DNA from: Serinicoccus hydrothermalis
Lineage (GTDB): Bacteria > Actinomycetota > Actinomycetes > Actinomycetales > Dermatophilaceae
Direction of reading: 5' to 3'
DNA: 64,000 nt
Assembly: GCF_001685415.1 (NCBI RefSeq)
Contig: NZ_CP014989.1
Span: forward strand, 2,852,001 to 2,916,000
In this document: positions 29,578-39,654 of the stretch, in pieces
How the letters are laid out: the number at the start of each line of letters is the position of its first letter
Numbering within the stretch: position 1 is the stretch's first letter
Translations under genes and position numbers: made by a program
The notes under the pieces: generated by a model
Told to the model about the DNA's origin: nothing
What the model saw: only the letters and a program-made list of their open reading frames with translations
Databases searched by the model: none

Positions 29578-31215
29578 ATGATGTCCGAGACAGAGCGCAG
29601 CGAGCGGGACGCTGCACTGCAGAGCCTCGAGCCCACCGGGGAGGGCCTCGAGTTCAGCTCGCGCACCCCGCTGTGGGTGCAGATCGTCAAGTGGGGCTCC
29701 ATCGGCCTCAGCATCGTCGTCCTCGGCTGGATGGCCCAGCAGATCATCGAGGCGGGCCACTGGCTCATGGTGTCGATGGTGGGCTTCATCGCCCTGTGCG
29801 TCATCGCGGTCTACGCCACCCGGCGGGCGATCCCGGCGAAGTACCTCTTCCCCGGCGTCCTGCTCATGCTGCTGCTGCAGATCTGGCCGCTCGTCTACAC
29901 GGTGCAGATCTCCTTCACCAACTTCGGCGACGGACACATCAGCTCCAAGGAGGAGGCGATCGCCTCCATCACCTCCAACTCGGTGCGCGAGGTCGAGGGG
30001 TCCTCGCGGTATGCCCTCAACATCGCCGTCCCGGAGGGGTCCGACGTGGCCACCGGTGACGTGGCCTACCTCCTCACCGACGCCGAGGACAACTACTACG
30101 TCGGCACGCTGGACGGCCTCGAGGAGCTCCCGGCCGACGGCGTGGAGGCCGGCCCGACCGGCCGCATCATCTCCGCCCCCGGCTGGACCACCCTGACGCC
30201 GCAGCAGGTCAACGAGCGGTCCGCCGACCTCGCCGACTTCGGCGTCCCGGTCTTCGACGACGCGGGCGAGCAGACCGCCGGCATCAAGCAGGTGGGCCTG
30301 TCCGAGGCTTTCGTCGGCACGCCGACCAAGGTCTACGACGAGGAGGCCGACACGATCACCGACACGGTGACGGGCACGGTCTACGTCGCCGAGGACGCCA
30401 ACTTCGTGCCGGAGAACGGCGAGGGGGCCGCGCTGCCGCAGGGCTGGCGCGAGTTCGTCGGCTTCGACAACTACACCAGCGCCTTCACCAACCCGACGCT
30501 GCGGGAGGGCCTGACCAAGGTCTTCGTGTGGAACGTCTTCTTCGCCGCGTTCACCGTCGGCGCGACCTTCATCCTGGGCATGGCGATCGCCATCCTCATG
30601 AACGACGAGCGGCTCAAGGGCAAGGCGATCTACCGCTCGATCCTCATCCTTCCCTACGCCCTGCCGATCTACGTGACGGCGCTCGTCTGGGCCTCGATGT
30701 TCAACCAGGACTTCGGCCTCATCAACGGCCTCTTCGGGCTGGACATCCCGTGGCTGACCAACGCGTGGTGGGCGAGGGCGGCGCTGCTGCTCACCAACCT
30801 CTGGCTCGGCTTCCCCTACTGGTTCATCGTCTGCACCGGTGCCCTCCAGGCGATCCCCAACGACGTCAAGGAGGCCGCGCAGATCGACGGCGCCGGACCG
30901 CTCACGACGATCCGCAAGGTGATCATGCCGCTGCTGCTCGTCGCCGTGGGGCCGCTGATGATCGCGTCCTTCGCGTTCAACTTCAACAACTTCTCGCTCA
31001 TCTGGCTCTTCAACCAGGGCGGGCCCTTCGTCGGCGGGCAGAGCTCGATCGGCTCGACCGACCTGCTCATCAGCCTCGCCTACCGGCTGGCGCTGGGCGG
31101 GGCGACCCCGAGCTTCGGCTTCGCCTCCGCCATCTCGGTCATCATCTTCTTCCTGGTGGCCACCATCAGCTACTTCGGCTTCCGGCAGACCGCCGCCCTC
31201 GAGGACGTGAACTGA
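29578..31215 (+). CDS. malF: Maltose ABC transporter permease MalF
   Basis: 545-aa permease with an N-terminal set of helices, a large extracytoplasmic insertion of roughly 180 residues (about 115-290) as in MalF P2 loops, and a C-terminal transport domain. The EAA loop that contacts the ATPase is KEAAQIDGAGPLTTIRKVIM. Two consecutive ATG codons at the start follow AGAGGGACG. It lies 153 bp after malE and one base from malG. Confidence 0.92.
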   Translation: MMSETERSERDAALQSLEPTGEGLEFSSRTPLWVQIVKWGSIGLSIVVLGWMAQQIIEAGHWLMVSMVGFIALCVIAVYATRRAIPAKYLFPGVLLMLLLQIWPLVYTVQISFTNFGDGHISSKEEAIASITSNSVREVEGSSRYALNIAVPEGSDVATGDVAYLLTDAEDNYYVGTLDGLEELPADGVEAGPTGRIISAPGWTTLTPQQVNERSADLADFGVPVFDDAGEQTAGIKQVGLSEAFVGTPTKVYDEEADTITDTVTGTVYVAEDANFVPENGEGAALPQGWREFVGFDNYTSAFTNPTLREGLTKVFVWNVFFAAFTVGATFILGMAIAILMNDERLKGKAIYRSILILPYALPIYVTALVWASMFNQDFGLINGLFGLDIPWLTNAWWARAALLLTNLWLGFPYWFIVCTGALQAIPNDVKEAAQIDGAGPLTTIRKVIMPLLLVAVGPLMIASFAFNFNNFSLIWLFNQGGPFVGGQSSIGSTDLLISLAYRLALGGATPSFGFASAISVIIFFLVATISYFGFRQTAALEDVN

Positions 31216-31216
31216 G

Positions 31217-32134
31217 ATGACCGCACCCACCCAGACCCCGGCCGCCAAGCCGAACGACTCCGTCTACACGGTCACCACGAAGTCCCGTCGCAGCTCCTTC
31301 CGCGCCGTCTGGTGGCGGCACGCGCTGGCCCTGCTGGCGCTGGCCTTCGCGCTCTTCCCGGTGATCTTCATCGTGTCCTCGGCCTTCAACGACGCGGGCA
31401 CCCTGTCGACGTCCGGCCTGCTGCCGACCCGTCCCGGGCTGCGCAACTTCGACGCCCTCTTCAGCGACGGCGCCCGCCCCTACTGGACGTGGTACAAGAA
31501 CTCGCTCATCATCTGCGGGGTCGCCACGATCATGACGCTGGTGCTCGGCGCCTCGGCCGCGTATGCCTTCTCCCGGCTCCGCTGGACCGGTCGCCGGTTC
31601 GGGCTCCTCTTCATCCTGCTGGTCCAGATGTTCCCCGCGATGCTGGCCTTCATCGCGCTCTACATCACCTTCGCCAACGTCGGCGAGGTCATCCCGCAGA
31701 TCGGCCTCAACACCCTCTGGGGCCTGCTCCTCGTCTACCTGGGCGGCGCGATGGGTTCCAACATCTGGCTCTTCAAGGGCTACTTCGACACCATCCCCAA
31801 GGAGCTGGACGAGGCGGCCAAGATCGACGGCGCCAGCCACGCCCGGGTCTTCTTCACCATCATCCTGCCCCTGGTGAAGCCGATCCTCGCGACCGTCGGC
31901 ATCCTCGCCTTCGTCGGCCTGTGGGGCGAGTTCCTGCTGGCCAGCATCTTCCTCACCCAGGCCGACAGCCAGACCCTCGCGGTCGGCCTCTACAACACCC
32001 GCGAGGCGGACCAGAACCGCTACTTCGGCCAGTTCGTCGCCGGCGCCCTGCTGGCCTCGCTGCCCGTCGTGCTGGTCTACCTGAGCCTGCAGCGGCTGCT
32101 CATCGGCGGGATGACCCAGGGCTCGGTCAAGTGA
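31217..32134 (+). CDS. malG: Maltose ABC transporter permease MalG
   Basis: 305-aa permease with six predicted helices (first ALALLALAFALFPVIFIVSSAF) and EAA loop DEAAKIDGASHARVFFTIIL. The C-terminal half LYNTREADQNRYFGQFVAGALLASLPVVLVYL is typical of MalG. It starts one base after malF and its stop overlaps the GH13 GTG start by 4 bp, so transporter and enzyme are co-translated. Confidence 0.92.
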   Translation: MTAPTQTPAAKPNDSVYTVTTKSRRSSFRAVWWRHALALLALAFALFPVIFIVSSAFNDAGTLSTSGLLPTRPGLRNFDALFSDGARPYWTWYKNSLIICGVATIMTLVLGASAAYAFSRLRWTGRRFGLLFILLVQMFPAMLAFIALYITFANVGEVIPQIGLNTLWGLLLVYLGGAMGSNIWLFKGYFDTIPKELDEAAKIDGASHARVFFTIILPLVKPILATVGILAFVGLWGEFLLASIFLTQADSQTLAVGLYNTREADQNRYFGQFVAGALLASLPVVLVYLSLQRLLIGGMTQGSVK

Positions 32135-34074
32135 TCACGGCGGAGAGTCCTCATCACGACGGGTCTCCGCTCTACGTCAGCGACCAGCGGCCCGCCACCG
32201 GGGCCGTCGTCTCGGTGCGGGTGCGGGTGCCCCGCGGGTCCGGGGTGGGTGCCGTGCACGTGCGGACCACCCCGGACGGCGAGCAGTTCTTCACCGACGC
32301 CCGCCTCGTCTCGCGCGAGGAGCACGAGGACTGGTGGCAGGCCGAGATCACCTGCCACAACCCGGTGACCAACTACCGCTTCCTGCTCGAGGGCGGCGAG
32401 GAGGCGGCGGACGGCGGCGGGCAGGCATACCGGTGGCTCAACGGCGACGGCGTGCACCCGCGCGACGTGCCCGACACCAGCGACTTCCGCATCACCACCC
32501 ACCCGGCCCCGCCGGCGTGGGCGCAGCGGGCGGTGGTCTACCAGGTCTTCCCCGACCGCTTCGCCCGGGACGCCGGCGCCGAGCCGGTCGGTGACCCCGG
32601 CGGGCCGCGCACCGACCTGCCGGACTGGGCGGTCCCGGCCCGCTGGGACGACACGGTGGTGCTGGACCGGGGCAACCCGGCGCAGGTCTTCGGCGGCACC
32701 CTCGACGGGGTGCGCGAGCGGCTGGACCACCTCGTCGGCCTCGGGGTCGACGTCCTCTACCTCACGCCCGTCTTCCCGGCCCGCTCCAACCACCGCTACG
32801 ACGCGTCGACCTTCGAGGCGGTCGACCCGGTGCTGGGCGGCGACGCGGCGCTGCTGCGGCTGCAGGAGGCGGCGCACGAGCGCGGCATACGCGTCATGGG
32901 CGACATCACGACCAACCACACCGGGGACGCGCACGAGTGGTATGCCGCCGCGCGCCGGGACCCGGACGGCGAGTTCGGCGCGTGGTACGTCCGCGACGGC
33001 GAGGACCGCGGCCGCTGGGTGACCTGGCTCGGCGTCGAGAGCCTGCCCAAGCTGGACCACGCCAACGCCGGGCTGCGCGCCCGGCTCACCGAGGGACCGC
33101 AGTCGGTCATCGAGCGCTGGCTGGGGGAGGGCGGCGGCTTCGACTCGTGGCGGGTCGACGTCGCCAACATGACCGGGCGCTACAAGGGCAGCGACCTCAC
33201 CCACGTCGTCGCCCGCGAGACCCGTGCGGCCGTCGACCGGGCGACCGGCGGGCAGGGGCTGCTCGTGGCCGAGCACACCCACGACCACAGCCGGGACGTC
33301 GACGGCGACGGCTGGCACGGGGTGATGAACTACTCGGGCTTCACCCGGCCGGTGTGGACCTGGCTGCGCGCGCCGGGCTTCGCGCCGAAGTTCCTGGGCA
33401 GCCCGCTGCCCGTGCCGCGGCTGGGGGCCGAGCTGGTGGCGGAGACGATGCGCGAGTTCTCCTCGATCGTGCCGTGGCGCTCCTGGGTGCACAGCATGAC
33501 GCTGGTGGGCTCGCACGACACGACCCGGATCCGCACCCTGGTCGGTGAGGACGTCGAGCAGGTCAAGGTCGCGGCCGGGCTGCTGCTCACCATGCCGGGG
33601 ATCCCGATGATCACCTACGGCGACGAGATCGGCATACCGGGGGACTTCGGCGAGGACGGCCGGCGGCCGATGCCGTGGGACTCGCAGGGTGCCGGTGACG
33701 GCCGGTGGGACGAGGACCTGGCCGCGCACTACCGCGAGCTCATCGCGCTGCGTCGCGACTGCCCCGCGCTCTGGGGCGGCGGGATGCGCTGGCTCTATGC
33801 TGAGGGGGACGTCATGGTCTTCCTGCGGGAGCACCCGGAGCAGACGGCCCTCGTGCACGTCGCGCGGGCGGCCCACGACGGCGTCGAGATCCCGACCACC
33901 CAGGTGGCCGGAGCAGGGGCCGCGCAGGGCCGGACACCGCAGACCGCGGGGCTCGACGTGACCGGGAGCGGGGTGCGGCTGGCCGCGCCCGGCCCGACCG
34001 TGCAGGTGTGGACCTGGGCGACCGACGCACCGGCCTGGGAGCCGGTGCCCGAGACCTACCGAGGTGGTTGGTGA
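32131..34074 (+). CDS. GH13 alpha-amylase family enzyme
   Basis: 647-aa glycoside hydrolase of GH13, neopullulanase/maltodextrin-glucosidase-like by its N-terminal starch-binding-type beta domain. The four conserved regions are visible: DITTNH (about residue 257), FDSWRVDVAN with the nucleophile Asp (about 338), LLVAEHTHD with the acid Glu (about 379), and LVGSHDTTRI (about 459). No signal peptide, consistent with degradation of imported maltodextrins in the cytoplasm. GTG start overlapping malG; stop overlaps the lacI-family gene. Confidence 0.9.
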   Translation: MITAESPHHDGSPLYVSDQRPATGAVVSVRVRVPRGSGVGAVHVRTTPDGEQFFTDARLVSREEHEDWWQAEITCHNPVTNYRFLLEGGEEAADGGGQAYRWLNGDGVHPRDVPDTSDFRITTHPAPPAWAQRAVVYQVFPDRFARDAGAEPVGDPGGPRTDLPDWAVPARWDDTVVLDRGNPAQVFGGTLDGVRERLDHLVGLGVDVLYLTPVFPARSNHRYDASTFEAVDPVLGGDAALLRLQEAAHERGIRVMGDITTNHTGDAHEWYAAARRDPDGEFGAWYVRDGEDRGRWVTWLGVESLPKLDHANAGLRARLTEGPQSVIERWLGEGGGFDSWRVDVANMTGRYKGSDLTHVVARETRAAVDRATGGQGLLVAEHTHDHSRDVDGDGWHGVMNYSGFTRPVWTWLRAPGFAPKFLGSPLPVPRLGAELVAETMREFSSIVPWRSWVHSMTLVGSHDTTRIRTLVGEDVEQVKVAAGLLLTMPGIPMITYGDEIGIPGDFGEDGRRPMPWDSQGAGDGRWDEDLAAHYRELIALRRDCPALWGGGMRWLYAEGDVMVFLREHPEQTALVHVARAAHDGVEIPTTQVAGAGAAQGRTPQTAGLDVTGSGVRLAAPGPTVQVWTWATDAPAWEPVPETYRGGW

Positions 34075-35153
34075 GCAGCACATCCGTCCCCGTGCGCCCC
34101 GGCGCGGGTGAGGGCTCGGGCGCCTCGCGCGGCCGGCTCGCCGACCTCGCGGCGTACGCCGGGGTGAGCGAGGCGACCGTCAGCCGGGTGCTCAACGACA
34201 AGCCCGGCGTGGCGGTGGCGACCCGCCAGGCCGTGCTCACCGCGGTCGACGTCCTGGGCTACGAGCGGCCCAGCAAGCTGTCCCGCAACAGCGCCGGCCT
34301 CGTCGGGCTCATCACCCCCGAGCTCACCAACCCGGTCTTCCCGATGTTCGCCCAGTCGATCGAGACGCAGATGGCGGCCGCCGGGTTCACGCCGGTGCTG
34401 TGCACCCAGACCCCCGGCGGGGTGCACGAGGACGAGTACGTCCAGATGCTGCTCGACCGCGGTGTCTCGGCGATGGTCTTCGTCAGCGGCTACCACGCGG
34501 ACAGCAGGGCCGGGGTCGAGCGCTACGCCGCGCTGCGCGAGCGGGGGCTGCCGATCGCGCTGGTCAACGGCTACCGCGAGGGGATCGACGCCACCTTCAT
34601 CAGCCACGACGACCATGCCTCGATGCGGGTGGCGGTGCGGCACCTGCGCGACCTCGGGCACACCCGGATCGGCTTCGCGACCGGGCCGGCGCGGTATGTG
34701 CCGGTCCAGCGGCGGATCGAGGGGTTCCGTGAGGCGATGGCCGACCTCGTCACGGGAGGGCAGGGGGGCGAGCCGGTCGACCTCGACGAGCTGATCTGCA
34801 CCACGCTCTTCTCCGTGGAGGGGGGCGCGGCGGCCGGGCGCCAGCTCATCGAGGCGGGCGCCACCGGCATCATCTGCGGCTCCGACGTCATGGCGCTCGG
34901 GGTCTTCCGGGCGGCGACCCAGCTGGGCAAGCGGGTGCCGGACGACCTCTCGGTCGTCGGTGGTGACGACGTGCCGTTCATGACCTTCGTCGACCCGCCG
35001 CTGACGACGGTGCGGATGGATGTCATGGGGATGGCCGAGGCCGCGGTGACGGCGGTGCTCGAGGAGATCGCGGGCGAGCCGGTGGACCGGCGGGAGTACC
35101 TCTTCGACCCCGAGCTCATCCTGCGCGAGTCGACCGGGCCGGCGCCGCGCTGA
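34071..35153 (+). CDS. LacI family regulator of maltodextrin genes
   Basis: 360-aa repressor: HTH at RLADLAAYAGVSEATVSRVLNDKPGVA (residues about 22-48), hinge region to about residue 75, then a periplasmic-binding-like sugar domain (LVGLITPELTNPVFPMF, GFATGPARYVPVQRRIEGF, CGSDVMALGVFRAA). GTG start overlaps the GH13 stop (GTGA). As the last gene of the operon it most likely controls the TTGCA-type sites before malE. Confidence 0.9.
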   Translation: MSSTSVPVRPGAGEGSGASRGRLADLAAYAGVSEATVSRVLNDKPGVAVATRQAVLTAVDVLGYERPSKLSRNSAGLVGLITPELTNPVFPMFAQSIETQMAAAGFTPVLCTQTPGGVHEDEYVQMLLDRGVSAMVFVSGYHADSRAGVERYAALRERGLPIALVNGYREGIDATFISHDDHASMRVAVRHLRDLGHTRIGFATGPARYVPVQRRIEGFREAMADLVTGGQGGEPVDLDELICTTLFSVEGGAAAGRQLIEAGATGIICGSDVMALGVFRAATQLGKRVPDDLSVVGGDDVPFMTFVDPPLTTVRMDVMGMAEAAVTAVLEEIAGEPVDRREYLFDPELILRESTGPAPR

Positions 35154-35156
35154 CGG

Positions 35157-35939
35157 TCAGCCGCGGCGGGCGGCAAGGAGGGTCTGCAGCAGCTCGACCA
35201 TCTCGTGCTCGTCGGCGACCCGGTGGCGGGCTGACGTGTCGCTGTCTCCGACGTGCACGGTGAGCGCGCGGGCGGTGTGGGGGTCGTCGGCCAGCGCCTC
35301 GAAGCCGTGCTCGTCGGTGAGGTCGTCGCCGGCGTAGAACACGGCCTGCGCATCGACGTCCCGGGCGAGCGCGACGAGGGCGACGCCCTTGCCGACGTGC
35401 GCGACGGCCAGCTCGACGACATCCTTGCCGGGCGTCACATCGAGGGCGGTATGCCGTGCCCCCAGCTCCTGCGCGGCGTCGAGGGCGGCACGCGCCTCGT
35501 CGTCGGGGAGTCCGCGGGTGTGGACGACCCGGCTGGCCGGCTTCTCCTCCACACGCAGGCCGGGGTGCTCCTCGCGCAGGGTGGCGAGCTCGTCGCCCAG
35601 GGTCTCCAGCAGCTCCTGCTGGTCGGCGTCGAGGGCGAGGCCGCTCTCGGACCGGGAGTCCTCGGCGCCGTGGCTGCCGATGAGCACGAGCGGGCCGTCG
35701 GGGTCCGCGCCGGAGAGCTCGCGCAGCGGCCCCAGTGCACGGCCGCTGACGAGCGCGACCGTGGTCCCTGGGAGCTCGGCGAGCGAGGTGAGAGCGGGCA
35801 TACCCCCGTCGACGGGGCGGGAATCCATCGGGTCCTGCACGAGGGGTGCGAGGACGCCGTCGAAGTCGGTGGCGACGAGCACGCGGTCGAGCCGGGCGAA
35901 GTCCTGGACCGCGGCGACGAGGTCGGGGGAGAGGCTCAC
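35157..35939 (-). CDS. otsB: Trehalose-6-phosphate phosphatase
   Basis: HAD-superfamily phosphatase (260 aa) releasing trehalose from trehalose 6-phosphate. Motif I is VATDFDGVLAPLV (DxDG; residues about 22-34), motif II TTVALVSGRAL, and the distal acidic motif FYAGDDLTDEHGFEAL. GTG start overlaps the otsA stop (GTGA). Together the two genes make trehalose from UDP-glucose and glucose 6-phosphate. Confidence 0.92.
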   Translation of the reverse strand: MSLSPDLVAAVQDFARLDRVLVATDFDGVLAPLVQDPMDSRPVDGGMPALTSLAELPGTTVALVSGRALGPLRELSGADPDGPLVLIGSHGAEDSRSESGLALDADQQELLETLGDELATLREEHPGLRVEEKPASRVVHTRGLPDDEARAALDAAQELGARHTALDVTPGKDVVELAVAHVGKGVALVALARDVDAQAVFYAGDDLTDEHGFEALADDPHTARALTVHVGDSDTSARHRVADEHEMVELLQTLLAARRG

Positions 35940-37405
35940 GACGTCTCCTTCGACCCGCCCCGGCCCGGCTTCTCGGGTGCGGCGGCCAGGCCGGCGAGGA
36001 AGTCCTGGGCCCAGGTCTGGACGTCGTGCTTGCGGACGCGGCGTCGCAGCCCGCGCATCCGCCGCTCCTTCTCCGCGGGCTCGTCGCGGATCGCCTGCAG
36101 AATGGTCTCCTTGAGCCCGGCGATGTCGTGCGGGTTGCAGCGGTAGGCCTGCGGCATCTCCTCGGCGGCGCCGGTGAACTCCGACAGCACGAGCGCGCCG
36201 CCGCCGTCGTGGCGGGCGGTGACGTACTCCTTGGCGACGAGGTTCATGCCGTCACGCAGCGGGGTGACGAGCATGACGTCGGCCACCTGGAAGAGCGCGG
36301 CCATCTCCTCGCGACCGTAGGACTGGTGCAGGTAGTGGACCGCGGTCGCCCCCAGGTGGGAGACGTCGCCGTTGATGCGCCCGACCATGCCCTCGATCTG
36401 CTCGCGCAGGGTGCGGTATGCCTCGACCCGCTCCCGGCTGGGGGTCGCCACCTGCACGAAGGTGACCTGGTCGGGGGAGATCTCGCCGTCCTCGAAGAGC
36501 TCACCGATCGCGCGCAGCCGGTGCCGGATGCCCTTGGTGTAGTCGAGCCGGTCGACCCCGAGCAGCACGACGTCGGGGTCGCCGAGGGACTCGCGGATCT
36601 CCTCGGCGCGGGCCTGCACCTCGGGGGAGTCGGCGAGCTCGCGGAAGCCCGAGGCGTCGATGGAGATGGGCACGGCCGCGGCCCGGACGGTGCGGGGAGC
36701 GGCGCCGAGGCGGCCGTCGTCGGCGCCGGCCCACTCGACCTTGTCGCCCTTGGTCGTGGCGCCGAGGACGGCGCGGCAGGAACGGGCGAAGTTGCGGGCG
36801 TCGTCGGGGCGCTGGAAGCCGAGGAAGTCGGCCCCGAGCAGCCCGCGCAGCACGGTCGCGCGCCACGGGAGCTGGGCGAAGAGCTCGACCGGGGGGAACG
36901 GGATGTGGTTGAACCAGCCGATCCGCAGGTCCGGGCGCTGGTCGCGCACCATCGCGGGCACGAGCTGCAGCTGGTAGTCGTGGATCCAGACCTGCGCGCC
37001 CTCCGCGGCGACCTCGCAGACGGCGTCCGCGAAGCGCTGGTTGATGGTGCGGTAGCAGGTGAACCACGAGCGGTGGAAGGTCGGCGCCACGATGACGTCG
37101 TGGTAGAGCGGCCACAGGGTGTCGTTGGAGAAGCCCTCGTAGTAGTCCGACAGCTCCTTGCCGGAGAGCGGGACGGGGTGCAGCCGCAGCTTGCCGTCGT
37201 CGAAGGGCTCAGGCGCCTCACCAGGGAAGCCGGCCCAGCCCACCCAGGCCGCGCCGCTCTCCCAGCCGCGCATGACCGAGTCCATGGCCGTGACCAGGCC
37301 TCCGGGGGCGGTGCGCCACTCGGTGCTGCCGTCGGGGTGGACGTGCCGGTCCACCGGCAGCCGGTTTGCGGCGATCACGAAGTCATACGTCTGCTGGCTG
37401 CTCAT
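35936..37405 (-). CDS. otsA: Trehalose-6-phosphate synthase
   Basis: GT20 glycosyltransferase of 489 aa that joins UDP- (or ADP-) glucose to glucose 6-phosphate. Visible: VIAANRLPV at the N-terminus, VWIHDYQLQLVPAMVRDQRPDLRIGWFNHIPFPPVELF, LLGVDRLDYTKGIRHRLRAIGELF and LVTPLRDGMNLVAKEYVTAR. ATG start at 37405 and length match the family. Transcribed leftward together with otsB. Confidence 0.95.
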   Translation of the reverse strand: MSSQQTYDFVIAANRLPVDRHVHPDGSTEWRTAPGGLVTAMDSVMRGWESGAAWVGWAGFPGEAPEPFDDGKLRLHPVPLSGKELSDYYEGFSNDTLWPLYHDVIVAPTFHRSWFTCYRTINQRFADAVCEVAAEGAQVWIHDYQLQLVPAMVRDQRPDLRIGWFNHIPFPPVELFAQLPWRATVLRGLLGADFLGFQRPDDARNFARSCRAVLGATTKGDKVEWAGADDGRLGAAPRTVRAAAVPISIDASGFRELADSPEVQARAEEIRESLGDPDVVLLGVDRLDYTKGIRHRLRAIGELFEDGEISPDQVTFVQVATPSRERVEAYRTLREQIEGMVGRINGDVSHLGATAVHYLHQSYGREEMAALFQVADVMLVTPLRDGMNLVAKEYVTARHDGGGALVLSEFTGAAEEMPQAYRCNPHDIAGLKETILQAIRDEPAEKERRMRGLRRRVRKHDVQTWAQDFLAGLAAAPEKPGRGGSKETS

Positions 37406-37514
37406 GCACGCTCCTCCAGGTCCCCCGTGGTCAACTCGGTGCCCAGCCTAGGAGGTGGGCGGCCCCCGTGCTTGTGCGGGCGGCTCGGGGGCCGGGTCCC
37501 CGCGCTGCTGCTGC

Positions 37515-39393
37515 TCAGAAGGGTGGGGGTTCGTGGTCGCGGGGTGGGGGGTGCTGGTCCCGGGGTGGGGCGTTGCGTGACTGGTCGTGGTCGTGATTGG
37601 CGTCGGTGTCGGCGCGGTGCCTGGTCCGGGTGTGGCGTTCGTTCTTGGTGATGAACATCCAGCGGGAGAGGGGTCCGCCGTGGTCGCCGGTGCCGGGGTG
37701 GTCGTCGTGGTCGGTGAGCAGGGCGTCGGGTCCGCGTTCGGAGAGCAGGGTGTAGAGGGCGCGGTTGAGCAGGTCGCGCTGGGCGTCGGGGTCGGCGTGC
37801 TGCTGGTGGGCAGGGGTGTCCTGCTCGTGTGGAGGCTGCGGTGGGGGTGTGTGGTAGTGGCGGTAGTCGTGGGTGCGGGTGGTGGTGGTGTGGCCGAGCA
37901 GGGTGGTCCAGGTGAGGTCGCGTAGGTGGTTGATGGTGGCGGTGGCGATGCCGAGGGTCTTGAGCTGGTGGTGGCGTTTGTCGAGGGTGACGAGGTTGGT
38001 CTCGGTGGTGGTGCCGCCGGGGGCTTGGCCGGTGGTGGGGTCGGGTGGTCCGGTCCAGGGGGTGACGTGGTCGAGCTCGCAGCTGGTGGCGGGGTGGCCG
38101 GTGCCGGGGGCGCGGGAGTGGACGTCGGCGGCGTGGATCTGGGTGCGCATGGCGGTGTCGGGCCGGTAGGTGCTCTGGGTGCGTTCGATCAGGCGCCCGT
38201 CGGCGGGGTCGGTCAGCAGCCGGGACAGGGTGGTGCCCGGGGCCAGGGCGAGCTCGCGGGCGTGCCCGGGGGTCAGGTAGGCCGGGTACCCGATGAGGTG
38301 ACCCACCCCCCGGCCCGGCGGTTCACGATCTGTGCTGCCGTGCCCATCAGGCCGGTGCTGGGTGTGGGTGCAGGCGGGGGTTGCGGTGAGGGTGTCCCAG
38401 GGGATGATGACCTGCAGCTGGATCGCGGGCATCCCGGCCACGACGCGGGCGATGGTTCCAGGTCCGGGGTCTGCAGGTCCCGCCACACCGCCTCGGCATC
38501 CCTGACATCTTCGTCCCTGGCCTGTGTGTCGCCGGTCGTGGTGTCCCCGGCCTGGGTGCTCCCGTCGCTGCCCCGGTGTGGGGCAGGGGGAGGTGTCCGT
38601 GGATGAGCAGGGTGGCGGCGATGTCGGCGCGCAGCTGGTCCAGGGTGCGGGTGTCGCCGTGCTTGCGGAGGAGGCGGGCGGCGCGTTCGATACGGGTGTG
38701 GGCGGCGGCCATCGCGATCAGCGGGCCGGTGATGGACAGGGTGGCGGTGCCGTCCTCGCCGACGGTCATGGTGGCGCGGCGGGCCTGGTAGGCCGCGCGG
38801 CGGCGTTCTCTTTCTGCTTGGGCGTCGGTGCCCTCGGCGCGGGTGGCCTCCCGTTCCAGCGCGGCCTTGTAGTCGGCGGCGTACCACGGTGTGCCGCGCA
38901 GGTCACCGCCGGGGGTGAGACGCTCACGGGCGGCGGTCGCGGGATCGGTCCCGAAGAGGGCCTCGGCGACCAGGGCGCCCTGGTCGACCGGGAGCCGGGC
39001 GCAGCGGGCCCAGAAGTCGCGGACCATGGCCCAGGTCGCCTCCCCGGCGTCCAGCGCGGCCAGGACCGGTCCCCGGATGGTAGCCGGTGCGCAGGCGATC
39101 CCGACCAGGTGCCGGGTCTCCCCGACGCCCATGCCGAGGGTGGCCTCGATCTCGGCGCACGCGGCCCGTTTGGCCTCGGCGCGCCACATCTTGCGGCGCG
39201 TCTTGGAGAGCTCGTCGACGCTGGTGAAGCCCTTGTCCGCGAGCAGCACCGCCCCGGTCGTGGCGACCACCACCCGGGCGGCCTCGATCAGTCTGGCCTC
39301 CAGGCCACCCCGGGCGGTCGCGATCACCCCCAACGCCCCCAGCACCGCCGACTGCGGACCCTCCCGTCCCGGCTCGACCACCGTGACCGCCAT
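37515..39393 (-). pseudogene. DUF222/HNH endonuclease gene with frameshifts
   Basis: Member of the DUF222 plus HNH family (13E12-repeat-like in mycobacteria). The DUF222 part (from ATG 39393, MAVTVVEPGREG) reads in one frame to about 38570; a linker (DVRDAEAVWRDLQTPDL) reads in a second frame; the part with IQLQVIIPWDTL and the HNH motif (SCELDHVTPW and TNLVTLDKRHHQLKTLG) in a third, ending at 37515. The last switch is repaired by one extra G in CTGGAACC near 38460. Decay or sequencing error. A candidate SOS box lies upstream. Confidence 0.75.
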
Positions 39394-39459
39394 GACACCC
39401 ACCTCCCCCGAGGACCCTCCAACACCCACCACCGTAGTGGGCTAATACGACCAGCATAC

Positions 39460-39475
39460 TCGAACATGTGTACGA
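39460..39475. promoter_or_regulatory. Candidate LexA (SOS) box
   Basis: TCGAACATGTGTACGA differs by one base from the actinobacterial LexA consensus TCGAAC-N4-GTTCGA. It lies 67 bp upstream of the start of the DUF222/HNH gene. DUF222/13E12 genes are known LexA targets in Mycobacterium tuberculosis, which supports the call. Confidence 0.6.
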
Positions 39476-39654
39476 AGGCAAGACCGACGTCCATCGCGTG
39501 TCCTGGCAATCCGCCCGACGTCGCGCACTCGAACCCTCGCTGCGGCCGCTGGACGGGAACCACCGCCCACCCTCGGTCGTTCACCCGCTCGTGCGGGGCC
39601 CCGCCACACCATGTCCACCGTGAACACACCGCAGATCCAGGAAGAGCGCATACC

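Noticed and set aside
37440-38140. G-rich, GGTGGGG-like runs that resemble a simple repeat
   Set aside because: They are the coding complement of the Pro/His/Thr-rich C-terminus of the DUF222/HNH protein, not a true tandem array.
38524-39654. Long upstream extension of the Ser/Thr kinase frame
   Set aside because: It runs antisense to the DUF222/HNH gene and has no kinase-family similarity; the start at 39655 with a ribosome site fits better.
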